NCBI GenBank assembly: GCA_040387555.1 | Contig: JAZKDO010000003.1 | Span: 1-64,000 of the forward strand | Direction: 5' to 3' | Origin: UBA4416 sp040387555 | Lineage (GTDB): Bacteria > Bacteroidota > Bacteroidia > B-17B0 > Aurantibacillaceae | Length of the DNA: 64,000 nucleotides | Translations under genes and position numbers: made by a program | Shown here: positions 34,944 to 43,800 of the stretch, in pieces | Layout: each line of letters opens with the position of its first letter | Position numbering within the stretch: position 1 is the stretch's first letter | The notes under the pieces: model-generated | Told to the model about the DNA's origin: nothing | Seen by the model: the letters and a program-made list of their open reading frames with translations, nothing else | Database searches by the model: none

Positions 34944-34960
34944 TCTTTAATAAAGTAAAT

Positions 34961-35031
34961 GAAACGCAGATAGCACAGATTTTCCGGATGAGCACGGATT
35001 AAAATACTTGTTTCTATGCGCCTATGTGTTT
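34961..35031. repeat. Fragments of dispersed intergenic repeats
   Basis: The 116-nt gap between the M16 and HD-CoaD genes contains AACGCAGATAGCACAGAT then GAGCACGGATT, and TTTCTATGCGCCTATGTGTT. Short degenerate units of this kind (CGCAGAT..CACGGAT and CTATGTG.CTATGTG) recur between genes in many Bacteroidota genomes. A related fragment, ACCACCTAAGTACATAG, sits at 36371-36387. Confidence 0.45.
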
Positions 35032-35059
35032 AATTATTTAATGTCGTCATTTACAAAAA

Positions 35060-36298
35060 TTATTTCTTCTTTAAATAAAATAAGGTACTGCAATTTGTTT
35101 TTTGTAAAATTTTATTGGCTTGTTCTCTAATTTGTTCTGCCGTTACTTTCTGATAATTTTCTATTTCCAGATTAATCAGGTTCGCATCGCCTAATAATTC
35201 CGAGATCGCCAGGTTAGTGGCTTTGTTCAACACATCTGCTTCACTGTAAGTTACAGTTGATTCAACTTTGTTCTTGCATTTCTGTAATTCATCAGGAGCA
35301 ACTAATTCAGTCTGTAGTTTTAAAATTTCCGCATCAAGGCCTGCTTCGGCATCTTCTATGCTAACATTATCATTGATTTTTCCGGAGATTACAAATAATC
35401 CTTTATCAAAATCACCCATCACATAAGCGTTTAGATCAGAAAATAATTGTTTGTCTTTGATCAGTGTTTTATATAAGCGAGAAGAATTTCCTCTCGATAA
35501 TATATCAGAGATAAGGTCTATGGCATGATATTCAGGATCAACTCTGGAACACATGCGGTATGCTCTGTAAATACTACTGATTGGAACATCACGTTCAACG
35601 GTTAAACTTCTATATTCTGTTTGAACAGGTTCAGCTGGTAAATTACGTTTTGGTTTAATACCTGCATCAATAGGTTCAAACCATTTTTCACATAATTGTT
35701 TCACATGATCCAGTTCAATATCTCCTGCAACTACTAAAACGGCATTGCTTGGATTATAATGTTCTTTAAAAAAACCTTTCACATCATCCATCGTGGCATC
35801 TTCAATATGCTTGATTTCCTTACCAATAGTTGCCCATTTATAAGGATGGACTTTGTAAATCAAAGGGCGAAGTAATAACCATACATCACCATAGGGCTGA
35901 TTTAAATAACGTTGTTTAAATTCTTCGATTACTACACTTCGTTGAACTTCAAGACTTTTTGTATCAAATGCCAGGCTTAACATCCGGTCGCTTTCCAGCC
36001 AAAATGCAGTTTCCAAATTTTCAGAAGGAACAGTGCAATAATAATTAGTGATGTCATTGGTAGTGAAAGCATTATTTTCTCCACCTACCAATTGCAAAGG
36101 CTCATCATAATTTGGAATATTGACACTTCCACCAAACATTAAATGTTCAAATAAATGAGCAAAGCCTGTCTTACTTTCATCTTCGTCACGGGCACCAACA
36201 TCATAAATAATATTGATGCAAGCCATGGGTGTGCTTTTATCCTGGTGAACAATAACAGTGAGATTATTTTTAAGTTTAAATTTTTCGAATTGAATCAT
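35060..36298 (-). CDS. M16 family zinc metallopeptidase
   Basis: A 412-residue pitrilysin-family (M16B-size) peptidase. The inverted zinc motif HLFEH lies at residues 48-52 (GFAHLFEHLMFGGS), and the third ligand is provided by a glutamate near residue 125 in RSVVIEEFKQR. A second, inactive-type M16 domain occupies ~180-400 (DPEYHAIDLISDIL). There is no signal peptide, so it may be cytoplasmic or use a non-classical location. It is the first gene of the minus-strand group; 116 nt separate it from the HD-CoaD gene. Substrate unknown; homologues process small peptides. Confidence 0.92.
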   Translation of the reverse strand: MIQFEKFKLKNNLTVIVHQDKSTPMACINIIYDVGARDEDESKTGFAHLFEHLMFGGSVNIPNYDEPLQLVGGENNAFTTNDITNYYCTVPSENLETAFWLESDRMLSLAFDTKSLEVQRSVVIEEFKQRYLNQPYGDVWLLLRPLIYKVHPYKWATIGKEIKHIEDATMDDVKGFFKEHYNPSNAVLVVAGDIELDHVKQLCEKWFEPIDAGIKPKRNLPAEPVQTEYRSLTVERDVPISSIYRAYRMCSRVDPEYHAIDLISDILSRGNSSRLYKTLIKDKQLFSDLNAYVMGDFDKGLFVISGKINDNVSIEDAEAGLDAEILKLQTELVAPDELQKCKNKVESTVTYSEADVLNKATNLAISELLGDANLINLEIENYQKVTAEQIREQANKILQKTNCSTLFYLKKK

Positions 36299-36560
36299 AA
36301 AGTTTTCAGTACTAAATTGAACTTAAAGATACTAAAAATGACTTTAATAGCATAGCTTTTGAGAAAAATAACCACCTAAGTACATAGAATATTGCATCAT
36401 AAAAAAGTTAAAAATAAAAACAGAGTTTTTCATAATTGAACTATTTGAAAAGCGATTTTCTCTGAACACTGCCTGACAAGAAAGCTACCGCCATCTGTGG
36501 TTAAATTGTTGTTATTTATAAAATTGCATATGGTTAATATATCATATTTTTAAGTTCTGT

Positions 36561-36914
36561 ATGGACCTACTAAAAAAAATAAAAAATTACGAATACCTGA
36601 ATATAGTATTTTGGTTGATCAAGGATAGTTGTTGGATGTTGGATTTTAAAATCCTGGCCACCATTATGATTCTTCCAACCCTTGGTTTGGCAACGATGAT
36701 TGTTTATCACAGTTGGAGAACAATAGATGTTTATATCAACGCGTCTATTTTTTTCTGGATTTGTGCTAATAGTGTTTGGATGATTTTAGAGTTTTTCGGC
36801 TATGCTTCCCATACAATTTGGGCGTCTGTTCCCTTCGCCTTGGGTTTTGTATTTGTTGGTATTTATTATTACAAGCGTTTAATGGGTAAAAAGCCACTCA
36901 AGGGATCTTCCTAA
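36561..36914 (+). CDS. Small integral membrane protein, unknown
   Basis: A 117-residue protein with about three predicted transmembrane helices (KILATIMILPTLGLATMIV, ASIFFWICANSVWMILEFF, VPFALGFVFVGIYYY) and a basic C-terminal tail. It is Trp-rich with aromatic residues at the helix ends. No family is recognised. It stands alone, divergent from the M16 gene and 95 nt upstream of icmF. Nothing links it to the mutase beyond proximity. Confidence 0.6.
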   Translation: MDLLKKIKNYEYLNIVFWLIKDSCWMLDFKILATIMILPTLGLATMIVYHSWRTIDVYINASIFFWICANSVWMILEFFGYASHTIWASVPFALGFVFVGIYYYKRLMGKKPLKGSS

Positions 36915-37009
36915 AGTTAATTTGTATAACCATCTATAATCGACCAATTTTTCTTACAAAACCGGAAAAACTATTATATTAGTCAACTCTATTTTAATCA
37001 ATTATTTTC

Positions 37010-40000
37010 ATGGAAAATACACCATATCAATCAACCCATAAAATTCGTATTGTTACAGCTGCTGCTTTATTCGACGGACATGATGCCGCTATCAATATTA
37101 TGCGACGCATTATTCAATCTAGTGGCGCTGAAGTTATTCATTTAGGGCATGACCGAAGCGCTCAGGAAGTAGTTAACTGTGCTATTCAGGAAGATGCAAA
37201 TGCCATTGCTGTCACGAGCTACCAAGGTGGGCATGTGGAATATTTTAAATACATGTTTGATCTTTTAAAAGAACAGAAGTGTGAACACATCAAATTATTT
37301 GGTGGTGGCGGCGGAGTAATTTTACCAACTGAAATAGAAGAATTGCATGCATATGGAATTACTAAAATTTATTCGCCTGATGATGGCCGATCTTTAGGAT
37401 TGCAGGGAATGATCAATGATTTATTACGTCAGTGCGATTTTGCAACAGGAACTTCCATTAAAGAAGATGCCAATAAAATTGCTGATAGAAATTATAAATC
37501 CATTGCACGAATTATTTCTGCTGCAGAAAACTTTAATGAGGAAAACGCAACATTATTGCATGAGCTGAAAATAAAAGCTGATCAATCTGCTACGCCTGTT
37601 TTAGGAATTACAGGAACAGGTGGCTCAGGAAAATCAAGTTTAGTGGATGAACTGGTACGTCGTTTTTTAATTGATTTTAAAGGTAAACAAATTGCTATTA
37701 TTTCTGTAGATCCATCTAAACGTAAAACCGGCGGCGCTTTATTAGGAGATCGTATTCGCATGAATGCGATTAATAATGAGCGTGTGTATATGCGATCATT
37801 AGCTACTCGCCAGAGTAATTTAGCTTTAAGTAAATACGTTCAGGATGCTGTAAACATTTGCAAGGCTGCGAACTTTGATTTGATCATTTTAGAAACTTCC
37901 GGTATTGGCCAATCAGATACTGAGATCATCGAGCATTCTAATATGAGTTTGTATGTAATGACACCTGAATACGGTGCGGCAACACAGTTGGAAAAAATTG
38001 ACATGTTGGACTTTGCCGATATCATTGCCTTAAATAAATTTGACAAGCGTGGCGCTTTAGATGCGATACGCGACGTGAAAAAGCAATATAAACGAAATCA
38101 TAATTTATGGGATATTGCGGACGAAGACATTCCTGTTTTCGGAACCATCGCATCTCAATTTAATGATCCTGGCATGAACCGTTTGTATAAAGCGGTGATG
38201 AATAAAATGGTGGATAAAACGGGGAACAATGCCTTGGCTTCCCAGTTTTTTATTACGGAAGAAATGAGCGAAAAGATTTACATCATTCCTCCTTCTAAAA
38301 CCCGTTACCTTTCTGAGATATCTGAAAACAACCGTAGTTATGACAAGCGCGCGAACCAGCAATCAGAAGTCGCTCAAAAATTATACGGTATCCAAAAAAC
38401 GATTGAAACAATCTCTGAATCCAAAATGGATGACAAAGATCGTTTGATTAAAGGACTAAGAGAGGCATTTGAAAAAACGAAATTAGATCTTGATCCTTAT
38501 AATTTATTAATGATTGAGAATTGGGAAGCCAAGAAAAAATTATTCAGCAATGAGTTTTATGAATTTAAAGTGCGCGACAGAGTTTTAAAAATTGCTACAC
38601 ATTATGAATCATTATCTCATACACAAATTCCAAAAATTGCTTCTCCAAAGTATACATCCTGGGGCGACATTTTAAAATGGAATTTACAGGAAAATTTCCC
38701 CGGTGATTTCCCGTACACTGCCGGTATTTATCCATTCAAGCGTGAGGGAGAAGATCCAACCCGTATGTTCGCTGGTGAAGGTGGGCCAGAAAGAACCAAC
38801 AAACGTTTTCACTATGTGAGTAAAGGATTACCAGCTGCCCGTTTAAGTACAGCATTTGACAGCGTAACACTTTATGGAAACGATCCTGATTACCGTCCTG
38901 ATATTTATGGTAAAGTCGGTAACAGTGGAGTAAGTATTTGCTGTTTGGATGATGCCAAAAAATTATACTCAGGGTTTAATTTAGCTGATCCTAAAACCTC
39001 TGTATCAATGACCATTAACGGACCAGCCCCAACCTTAGCAGCATTCTTCATGAATGCCGCAATAGATCAGCAATGTGAATTGCACATCAAGGATAATGGT
39101 TTAGAAAAAGAAGTTGAAGATAAAATAGCGGCAATTTATAAAGCAAAAGGAACCGTTCGCCCAACTTACCAGGGTGATTTACCGGCAGGGAATAATGGAT
39201 TGGGTTTAATGCTATTGGGTGTTACCGGTGATATGGTATTACCAAAAGATGTTTACGAAACCATCAAAGCAAAAACATTAACCCAAGTAAGAGGAACAGT
39301 TCAGGCGGATATTTTAAAAGAAGATCAGGCACAAAACACCTGTATTTTTAGTACGGAATTCAGTCTTCGAGTGATGGGCGATGTACAACAGTATTTCATT
39401 AATGAAAAAGTAAGAAATTTTTATTCTGTTTCTATCAGTGGTTATCACATAGCCGAAGCGGGAGCGAACCCTATTTCGCAGTTAGCCTTTACTTTAGCAA
39501 ACGGATTTACCTTTGTAGAATATTATTTGAGTCGTGGAATGAACATTGATGATTTTGCGCCCAATTTATCGTTCTTCTTTAGTAACGGTATCGATCCTGA
39601 ATACTCAGTGATTGGTCGTGTGAGTCGTCGTATCTGGTCAAAGGCCATGAAATTACGTTATGGGGGAAATGAAAGAAGTCAGATGCTGAAATACCATATT
39701 CAAACTTCCGGTCGTTCCCTTCATGCTCAGGAAATTGATTTTAATGATATCAGGACAACCCTTCAAGCGCTATACGCCATTTACGACAACTGTAATTCAT
39801 TACATACAAATGCTTACGATGAAGCCATCACTACGCCAACAGAAGAATCGGTTCGTAGAGCAATGGCTATTCAATTAATCATTAACCGCGAATTAGGTTT
39901 AGCGAAGAATGAAAATCCTTTGCAGGGTTCTTTCATTATCGAAGAGCTAACTGATTTAGTTGAAGAAGCGGTATTAACAGAATTCGATCGTATCTCGGAA

Positions 40001-40390
40001 CGTGGCGGCGTATTAGGCGCCATGGAAACCATGTACCAACGCGGACAAATACAGGAAGAAAGTCTATACTACGAAACGTTAAAGCATAATGGAGAATATC
40101 CAATCATTGGAGTAAACACATTCTTATCAAGCAAAGGAAGCCCAACAGTTATTCCACAAGAAGTAATACGTTCAACCTCTGAAGAAAAAGAATACCAGAT
40201 CAACATGTTGAAAGAATTGCACGGGACGCATAAAGCAGAACATGATGATTATGTAAAAAAACTTCAACATGCAGCTATACAAAATCAGAATATATTTACT
40301 GAACTAATGGAAGCTGTGAAGTATATGTCACTTGGACAGATTACTCGCGCCCTGTTTGAAGTGGGCGGACAGTACAGAAGGAACATGTAA
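37010..40390 (+). CDS. icmF: Fused isobutyryl-CoA mutase (IcmF)
   Basis: IcmF interconverts isobutyryl-CoA and n-butyryl-CoA (some members also isovaleryl/pivalyl-CoA) using adenosylcobalamin, and carries its own G-protein chaperone. The 1,126-residue chain has the expected order: a B12-binding domain (~10-145) with FDGHDAAINI, where His24 is the cobalt ligand; a MeaI-type GTPase (~195-400) with P-loop GTGGSGKS at 202-209 and NKFD; and a TIM-barrel mutase domain (~560-1110) with YPFKREGEDPTRMFAGEGG and SISGYHIAEAGANP. IcmF-like FAGEGG replaces the methylmalonyl-CoA mutase active-site block, supporting the mutase-on-butyryl assignment. No cobalamin riboswitch is visible in the 95 nt upstream. 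Confidence 0.92.
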   Translation: MENTPYQSTHKIRIVTAAALFDGHDAAINIMRRIIQSSGAEVIHLGHDRSAQEVVNCAIQEDANAIAVTSYQGGHVEYFKYMFDLLKEQKCEHIKLFGGGGGVILPTEIEELHAYGITKIYSPDDGRSLGLQGMINDLLRQCDFATGTSIKEDANKIADRNYKSIARIISAAENFNEENATLLHELKIKADQSATPVLGITGTGGSGKSSLVDELVRRFLIDFKGKQIAIISVDPSKRKTGGALLGDRIRMNAINNERVYMRSLATRQSNLALSKYVQDAVNICKAANFDLIILETSGIGQSDTEIIEHSNMSLYVMTPEYGAATQLEKIDMLDFADIIALNKFDKRGALDAIRDVKKQYKRNHNLWDIADEDIPVFGTIASQFNDPGMNRLYKAVMNKMVDKTGNNALASQFFITEEMSEKIYIIPPSKTRYLSEISENNRSYDKRANQQSEVAQKLYGIQKTIETISESKMDDKDRLIKGLREAFEKTKLDLDPYNLLMIENWEAKKKLFSNEFYEFKVRDRVLKIATHYESLSHTQIPKIASPKYTSWGDILKWNLQENFPGDFPYTAGIYPFKREGEDPTRMFAGEGGPERTNKRFHYVSKGLPAARLSTAFDSVTLYGNDPDYRPDIYGKVGNSGVSICCLDDAKKLYSGFNLADPKTSVSMTINGPAPTLAAFFMNAAIDQQCELHIKDNGLEKEVEDKIAAIYKAKGTVRPTYQGDLPAGNNGLGLMLLGVTGDMVLPKDVYETIKAKTLTQVRGTVQADILKEDQAQNTCIFSTEFSLRVMGDVQQYFINEKVRNFYSVSISGYHIAEAGANPISQLAFTLANGFTFVEYYLSRGMNIDDFAPNLSFFFSNGIDPEYSVIGRVSRRIWSKAMKLRYGGNERSQMLKYHIQTSGRSLHAQEIDFNDIRTTLQALYAIYDNCNSLHTNAYDEAITTPTEESVRRAMAIQLIINRELGLAKNENPLQGSFIIEELTDLVEEAVLTEFDRISERGGVLGAMETMYQRGQIQEESLYYETLKHNGEYPIIGVNTFLSSKGSPTVIPQEVIRSTSEEKEYQINMLKELHGTHKAEHDDYVKKLQHAAIQNQNIFTELMEAVKYMSLGQITRALFEVGGQYRRNM

Positions 40391-40472
40391 TTAGGGGCCT
40401 TATCAGTTCGAGTGAAATCGAGTACTATGTCCGGTGAGTGAAATCAAATGGTTTAGCAATTTGAAATTTATA

Positions 40473-40505
40473 AAAAGCTCTTGCAATTTGCAGGGGCTTT
40501 TTTTA
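40473..40505 (+). terminator. Intrinsic terminator after icmF
   Basis: AAAAGCTCTTGCA (40473-40485) pairs with TGCAGGGGCTTTT (40489-40501) over 13 positions with a few G-U wobbles, loop ATT, followed by a T-run. It lies ~85 nt after the icmF stop. Confidence 0.8.
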
Positions 40506-40658
40506 TTGTTTTCTCAAGGACATGAAACAGATAGATAATCGACATTAAAGATAATTTCAGTAAGGTTTTGTAATATCGTATTTAAAGCAATCATCTTAGA
40601 GCAATAGCAACTTTGCAATTTTTGTTTACTTTTACCCAAATATTAAAACCCAAAATCT

Positions 40659-41657
40659 ATGAAAAAAGTTCTTTACGTTTTATTAGGCTTAGTAGCCTTG
40701 TATTTTATTTTATGTGTCTTCGGACCAGGCCATGTGAAAGTGGAACGTTCGATTGATATTAACGCTAGTGCAGACGCTGTCAAAGCCCACTTAGCAGATT
40801 ATCATTTCTTTCATGAAAAATGGAGTCCATGGACAGAGAAAGATCCGGGAATGAAAACAATTTATACAGGTGAAGTGGGTCAGGAAGGGCATTCTATCGC
40901 TTGGGAAAGCGATAAAAAAGATGTTGGTAAAGGCTCTATGACTTATAAAGGAACACATGGAGACACTGTCATGCATACGTTAAGTTTTGAAGGACAGGGT
41001 GACGCTAAAATTTACCACGTTGTGGTAGCTAATGGAGATGCGTCTAAAGCAACATGGGTGATGGAATCAGAAACACCCTTTATGTTCCGTGCAATTATGT
41101 TATTCATGAATATGGATAAAATGTTAGGGCCTGATTTTGAAAAAGGATTGGCAAATTTGAAAACAGCAATGGAAGCGATGCCTGCTGACGCTACCGTTCA
41201 ATATAATGTTCAGGAAATAAACTGGGAGGCAAAGACTTTTTATGGAAAAAAAGAGACTCTTTCATTTGATAAGCTACCAGCTTTCTTTGGTTCATCATAT
41301 GGTAAAATTGGCGAGGCATTAGGTAAAGCAAAAGCTCAGCCTATTGGAATGCCAAAAGCGATCTTTTTTTCATTTGATGAAAAAGCAATGATCACTGAAG
41401 TAGCAGCAGTAATGGAAGTGGCAAACGGAACAAAATTGGAAGGTGTAGAGAAATTTGAAACTCCGGCAGGTAAAGTATTGAAAATAGAATATTTTGGAGC
41501 TTATGAAAAATCAGCGAATGCTCATTATGCGATGGATGCGTATATGAAAGAAAAAGGATTAACACAAACTTATGTAATCGAAGATTATGTGACTGACCCT
41601 GGAACTGAAAAGGATACTGCTAAATGGCAAACAGATATATTTTATCTTGTAAAATAA
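40659..41657 (+). CDS. Membrane-anchored SRPBCC / GyrI-like two-domain protein
   Basis: A 332-residue protein. Residues 1-22 are a hydrophobic anchor (VLYVLLGLVALYFILCVFG). Residues ~28-170 look like an SRPBCC (START/polyketide cyclase-like) fold, with HVKVERSIDINASADAVKAHL and a strand-rich core. Residues ~175-332 are a GyrI-like/effector-binding domain (PAGKVLKIEYFGAYEKSANAH, VIEDYVTDPG). The pairing is common in Bacteroidota; it would bind a small hydrophobic ligand. No catalytic residues can be assigned. It is a single gene flanked by terminators on both sides. Ligand and role unknown. Confidence 0.75.
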   Translation: MKKVLYVLLGLVALYFILCVFGPGHVKVERSIDINASADAVKAHLADYHFFHEKWSPWTEKDPGMKTIYTGEVGQEGHSIAWESDKKDVGKGSMTYKGTHGDTVMHTLSFEGQGDAKIYHVVVANGDASKATWVMESETPFMFRAIMLFMNMDKMLGPDFEKGLANLKTAMEAMPADATVQYNVQEINWEAKTFYGKKETLSFDKLPAFFGSSYGKIGEALGKAKAQPIGMPKAIFFSFDEKAMITEVAAVMEVANGTKLEGVEKFETPAGKVLKIEYFGAYEKSANAHYAMDAYMKEKGLTQTYVIEDYVTDPGTEKDTAKWQTDIFYLVK

Positions 41658-41674
41658 GCCGAATATACTTCTTT

Positions 41675-41706
41675 AAAAGCTTCGGCAATTGCCGGAGCTT
41701 TTTTAT
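41675..41706 (+). terminator. Intrinsic terminator after the SRPBCC gene
   Basis: AAAAGCTTCGGCA (41675-41687) pairs with TGCCGGAGCTTTT (41690-41702) over 13 bp (the innermost pairs opening into an AATT loop), followed by TTTTATTTT. A strong terminator ending the single-gene unit. Confidence 0.85.
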
Positions 41707-41781
41707 TTTAAAGAAGGAGTGACTTCTTTTTTTTAAATTAACATTTTAGTTTACCTTAGTATAGAATCAATTAACCCTTTT

Positions 41782-43791
41782 ATTAAGAGATTACCCTATA
41801 TATTATTTTTATTTATTGCGTCTTCTGTTTTTTCGCAGAACACCGATAGTTTATATACCAGTTATAAGCAACAAACCAATTTAAGGATTAAAACAAATGC
41901 GCTTCTGGAATATGGAAGAGAATTTCTTCACCAGAACATAGACTCGGCGATGGCATGTGGTACTATTGCCCTAAAAACAGGCACATTATTAAAAGATACC
42001 TCAATCATTGGTGAATCTCACATGTTACTGGCTTTTGGCCATGAAGCTAAAGCCAATTATAAGGCCGCTTTACAAAATTTCATGATCGCCACTGATCTTT
42101 TTAAAAAAAGCAAGAACAAGACTAAGCTCGCGCAATGTTATACGGGAATGGGCATTGTATATTGGTATCAGGGATTTTATGATAAAGCGATTGAATATTA
42201 TAAAAAAAATATTTCTATTTGTGCAGAACAGAATGATGAAAGCGGAATGGCAACAGGCTATGGCAATATCGCTATCATTTTTGATGAACGTGGAGAACTT
42301 GATAACGCGCTTCTTTATTATAATAAAGCACTGGTAATTTTTGAAAGGAAAAAACGGACTGAGCATACAGCTGCCTGCCTTGATAATATGTCTTTAATTT
42401 ATAAGCAGAAAAAAGAATTTAAATCGGCCTTGGATTTTAATACCAGAAGTTATAAGTTAAGAAAAAGCCTTGGCGATACCTTAGGCATGCTCGCCAGTAT
42501 GGAAAACTTAGGAAGTATTTTTATAGCCCTAAAAAAATATGATGAGGCAATTGCAATTAGCGATAGGGTTGTCAATATTGCACTTAGGTTGGGCGCAAAA
42601 GAAGATCTTAAATGTGCCTACCTCAATTTAAAAGATGCCTATGAGGCTAAAAAAGATTACCACTCAGCAAACTTGATCCTTAATAAATTAATGGATATTA
42701 AGGATAGTTTACGAAACATAGACAATGCTAATCAAATAGCAGAGTTAGAAGCTAAATTTAAAAACAAAGAAAAAGAAGTTGAATTAACAGAGATAAAATT
42801 ATCACATGAATTAACTGAAGTGGCGAATGCCGAAAAATTGAAAAAGAAAAATTACTCAATTATAATTCTTTCTTTGGTAGGTGTATTCATTCTTTTACTG
42901 GCTGTTTTATTACTAAAGCGTTTCAAAGAAAAAAAGCAGGTTGCGGAAGAATTCAGTGAAAAAAATAAAGCCATTGAACTTCAAAAAACAATAATCGATA
43001 CAGCGTATCATGAGTTAACAGAAAAAAATAAAGACATAACAGATAGTATAAAGTATGCGAAGAGAATTCAGGAAGCAATTTTCCCATCAAGCGATTATTT
43101 TTCAAAATTATTACCACAGGCTTTTTCATACTTCAAGCCAAAAGATATTGTAAGTGGTGATTTTTACTGGGTGGATAAAGGTTTAGATGGATCGGTTTTA
43201 GTAGCGGTAGTGGATTGTACTGGACATGGTGTACCCGGTGCGTTTATGAGTATTGTTGGATTTAATCTTCTCAACAAGGCGATTCATGAAAACAAATGTG
43301 ATGACCCCGCTGATATTTTGAATCAGGTAAACATCGACCTCAATGAAACGCTGAAACAAACCTTGGAAGAGAGTGCGGTGAAAGACGGAATGGAAATTTC
43401 TTTATGCAAATGGAATGCGGAGAAAAACGAATTGCTTTTTGCGGGTGCCAACACAATTATTTATCACATAAGTAATGAACGCTTACATATTATCAAAGGG
43501 AACAAACACCCCATTGGTAGTTTTTATGGCGAGCAATTAAAGCCATTCCAGACAACAACAATTAGTATTAGTCCAGGTGATTGTGTATATCTGTTTTCAG
43601 ACGGCTATGCTGATCAGTTCGGAGGAGACAAAGGAAAAAAATATAAATATAAACAGTTGGAGGAATTTCTATTATTGAATTCGCGAAAACCAATCCATGA
43701 GCAAGAAGCAATATTGAACACTGAGTTTGAGCGATGGAGAGGTGATCTGGAGCAGGTGGATGATGTCTGTGTAATTGGTATAAAATTTTAA
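41782..43791 (+). CDS. TPR-repeat sensor protein with SpoIIE/PP2C-type phosphatase domain
   Basis: A 669-residue protein if started at the ATT at 41782. From the first ATG (41950) it would lack a signal peptide, but the open frame upstream encodes RLPYILFLFIASSVFSQNT, a clean export signal. No ATG, GTG or TTG lies between the stop at 41734 and 41950, so ATT is the best start, or an ATG has been lost. TPR-like helices follow (GMGIVYWYQGFYDKAIEYY, GYGNIAIIFDERGELDNAL), then a membrane helix (YSIIILSLVGVFILLLAVLLL), a coiled coil, and a SpoIIE phosphatase domain with metal aspartates in VSGDFYW, VVDCTGHGVPG, FSDGYADQFGG and VDDVCVIG. It probably dephosphorylates an anti-sigma-factor antagonist in response to an outside signal. 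Confidence 0.85.
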   Translation: MKRLPYILFLFIASSVFSQNTDSLYTSYKQQTNLRIKTNALLEYGREFLHQNIDSAMACGTIALKTGTLLKDTSIIGESHMLLAFGHEAKANYKAALQNFMIATDLFKKSKNKTKLAQCYTGMGIVYWYQGFYDKAIEYYKKNISICAEQNDESGMATGYGNIAIIFDERGELDNALLYYNKALVIFERKKRTEHTAACLDNMSLIYKQKKEFKSALDFNTRSYKLRKSLGDTLGMLASMENLGSIFIALKKYDEAIAISDRVVNIALRLGAKEDLKCAYLNLKDAYEAKKDYHSANLILNKLMDIKDSLRNIDNANQIAELEAKFKNKEKEVELTEIKLSHELTEVANAEKLKKKNYSIIILSLVGVFILLLAVLLLKRFKEKKQVAEEFSEKNKAIELQKTIIDTAYHELTEKNKDITDSIKYAKRIQEAIFPSSDYFSKLLPQAFSYFKPKDIVSGDFYWVDKGLDGSVLVAVVDCTGHGVPGAFMSIVGFNLLNKAIHENKCDDPADILNQVNIDLNETLKQTLEESAVKDGMEISLCKWNAEKNELLFAGANTIIYHISNERLHIIKGNKHPIGSFYGEQLKPFQTTTISISPGDCVYLFSDGYADQFGGDKGKKYKYKQLEEFLLLNSRKPIHEQEAILNTEFERWRGDLEQVDDVCVIGIKF

Positions 43792-43800
43792 CTCGAAATT

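Noticed and set aside
36915..37009. Cobalamin riboswitch upstream of icmF
   Set aside because: The 95-nt gap is too short for the aptamer and no conserved B12-box word is visible.
40404..40440. Possible further repeat copy after icmF (GTTCGAGTGAAATCGAG)
   Set aside because: It has the TCGAG words of the dispersed repeats but is not clearly palindromic and lacks the GACTGA or GACTCCGCTC core.
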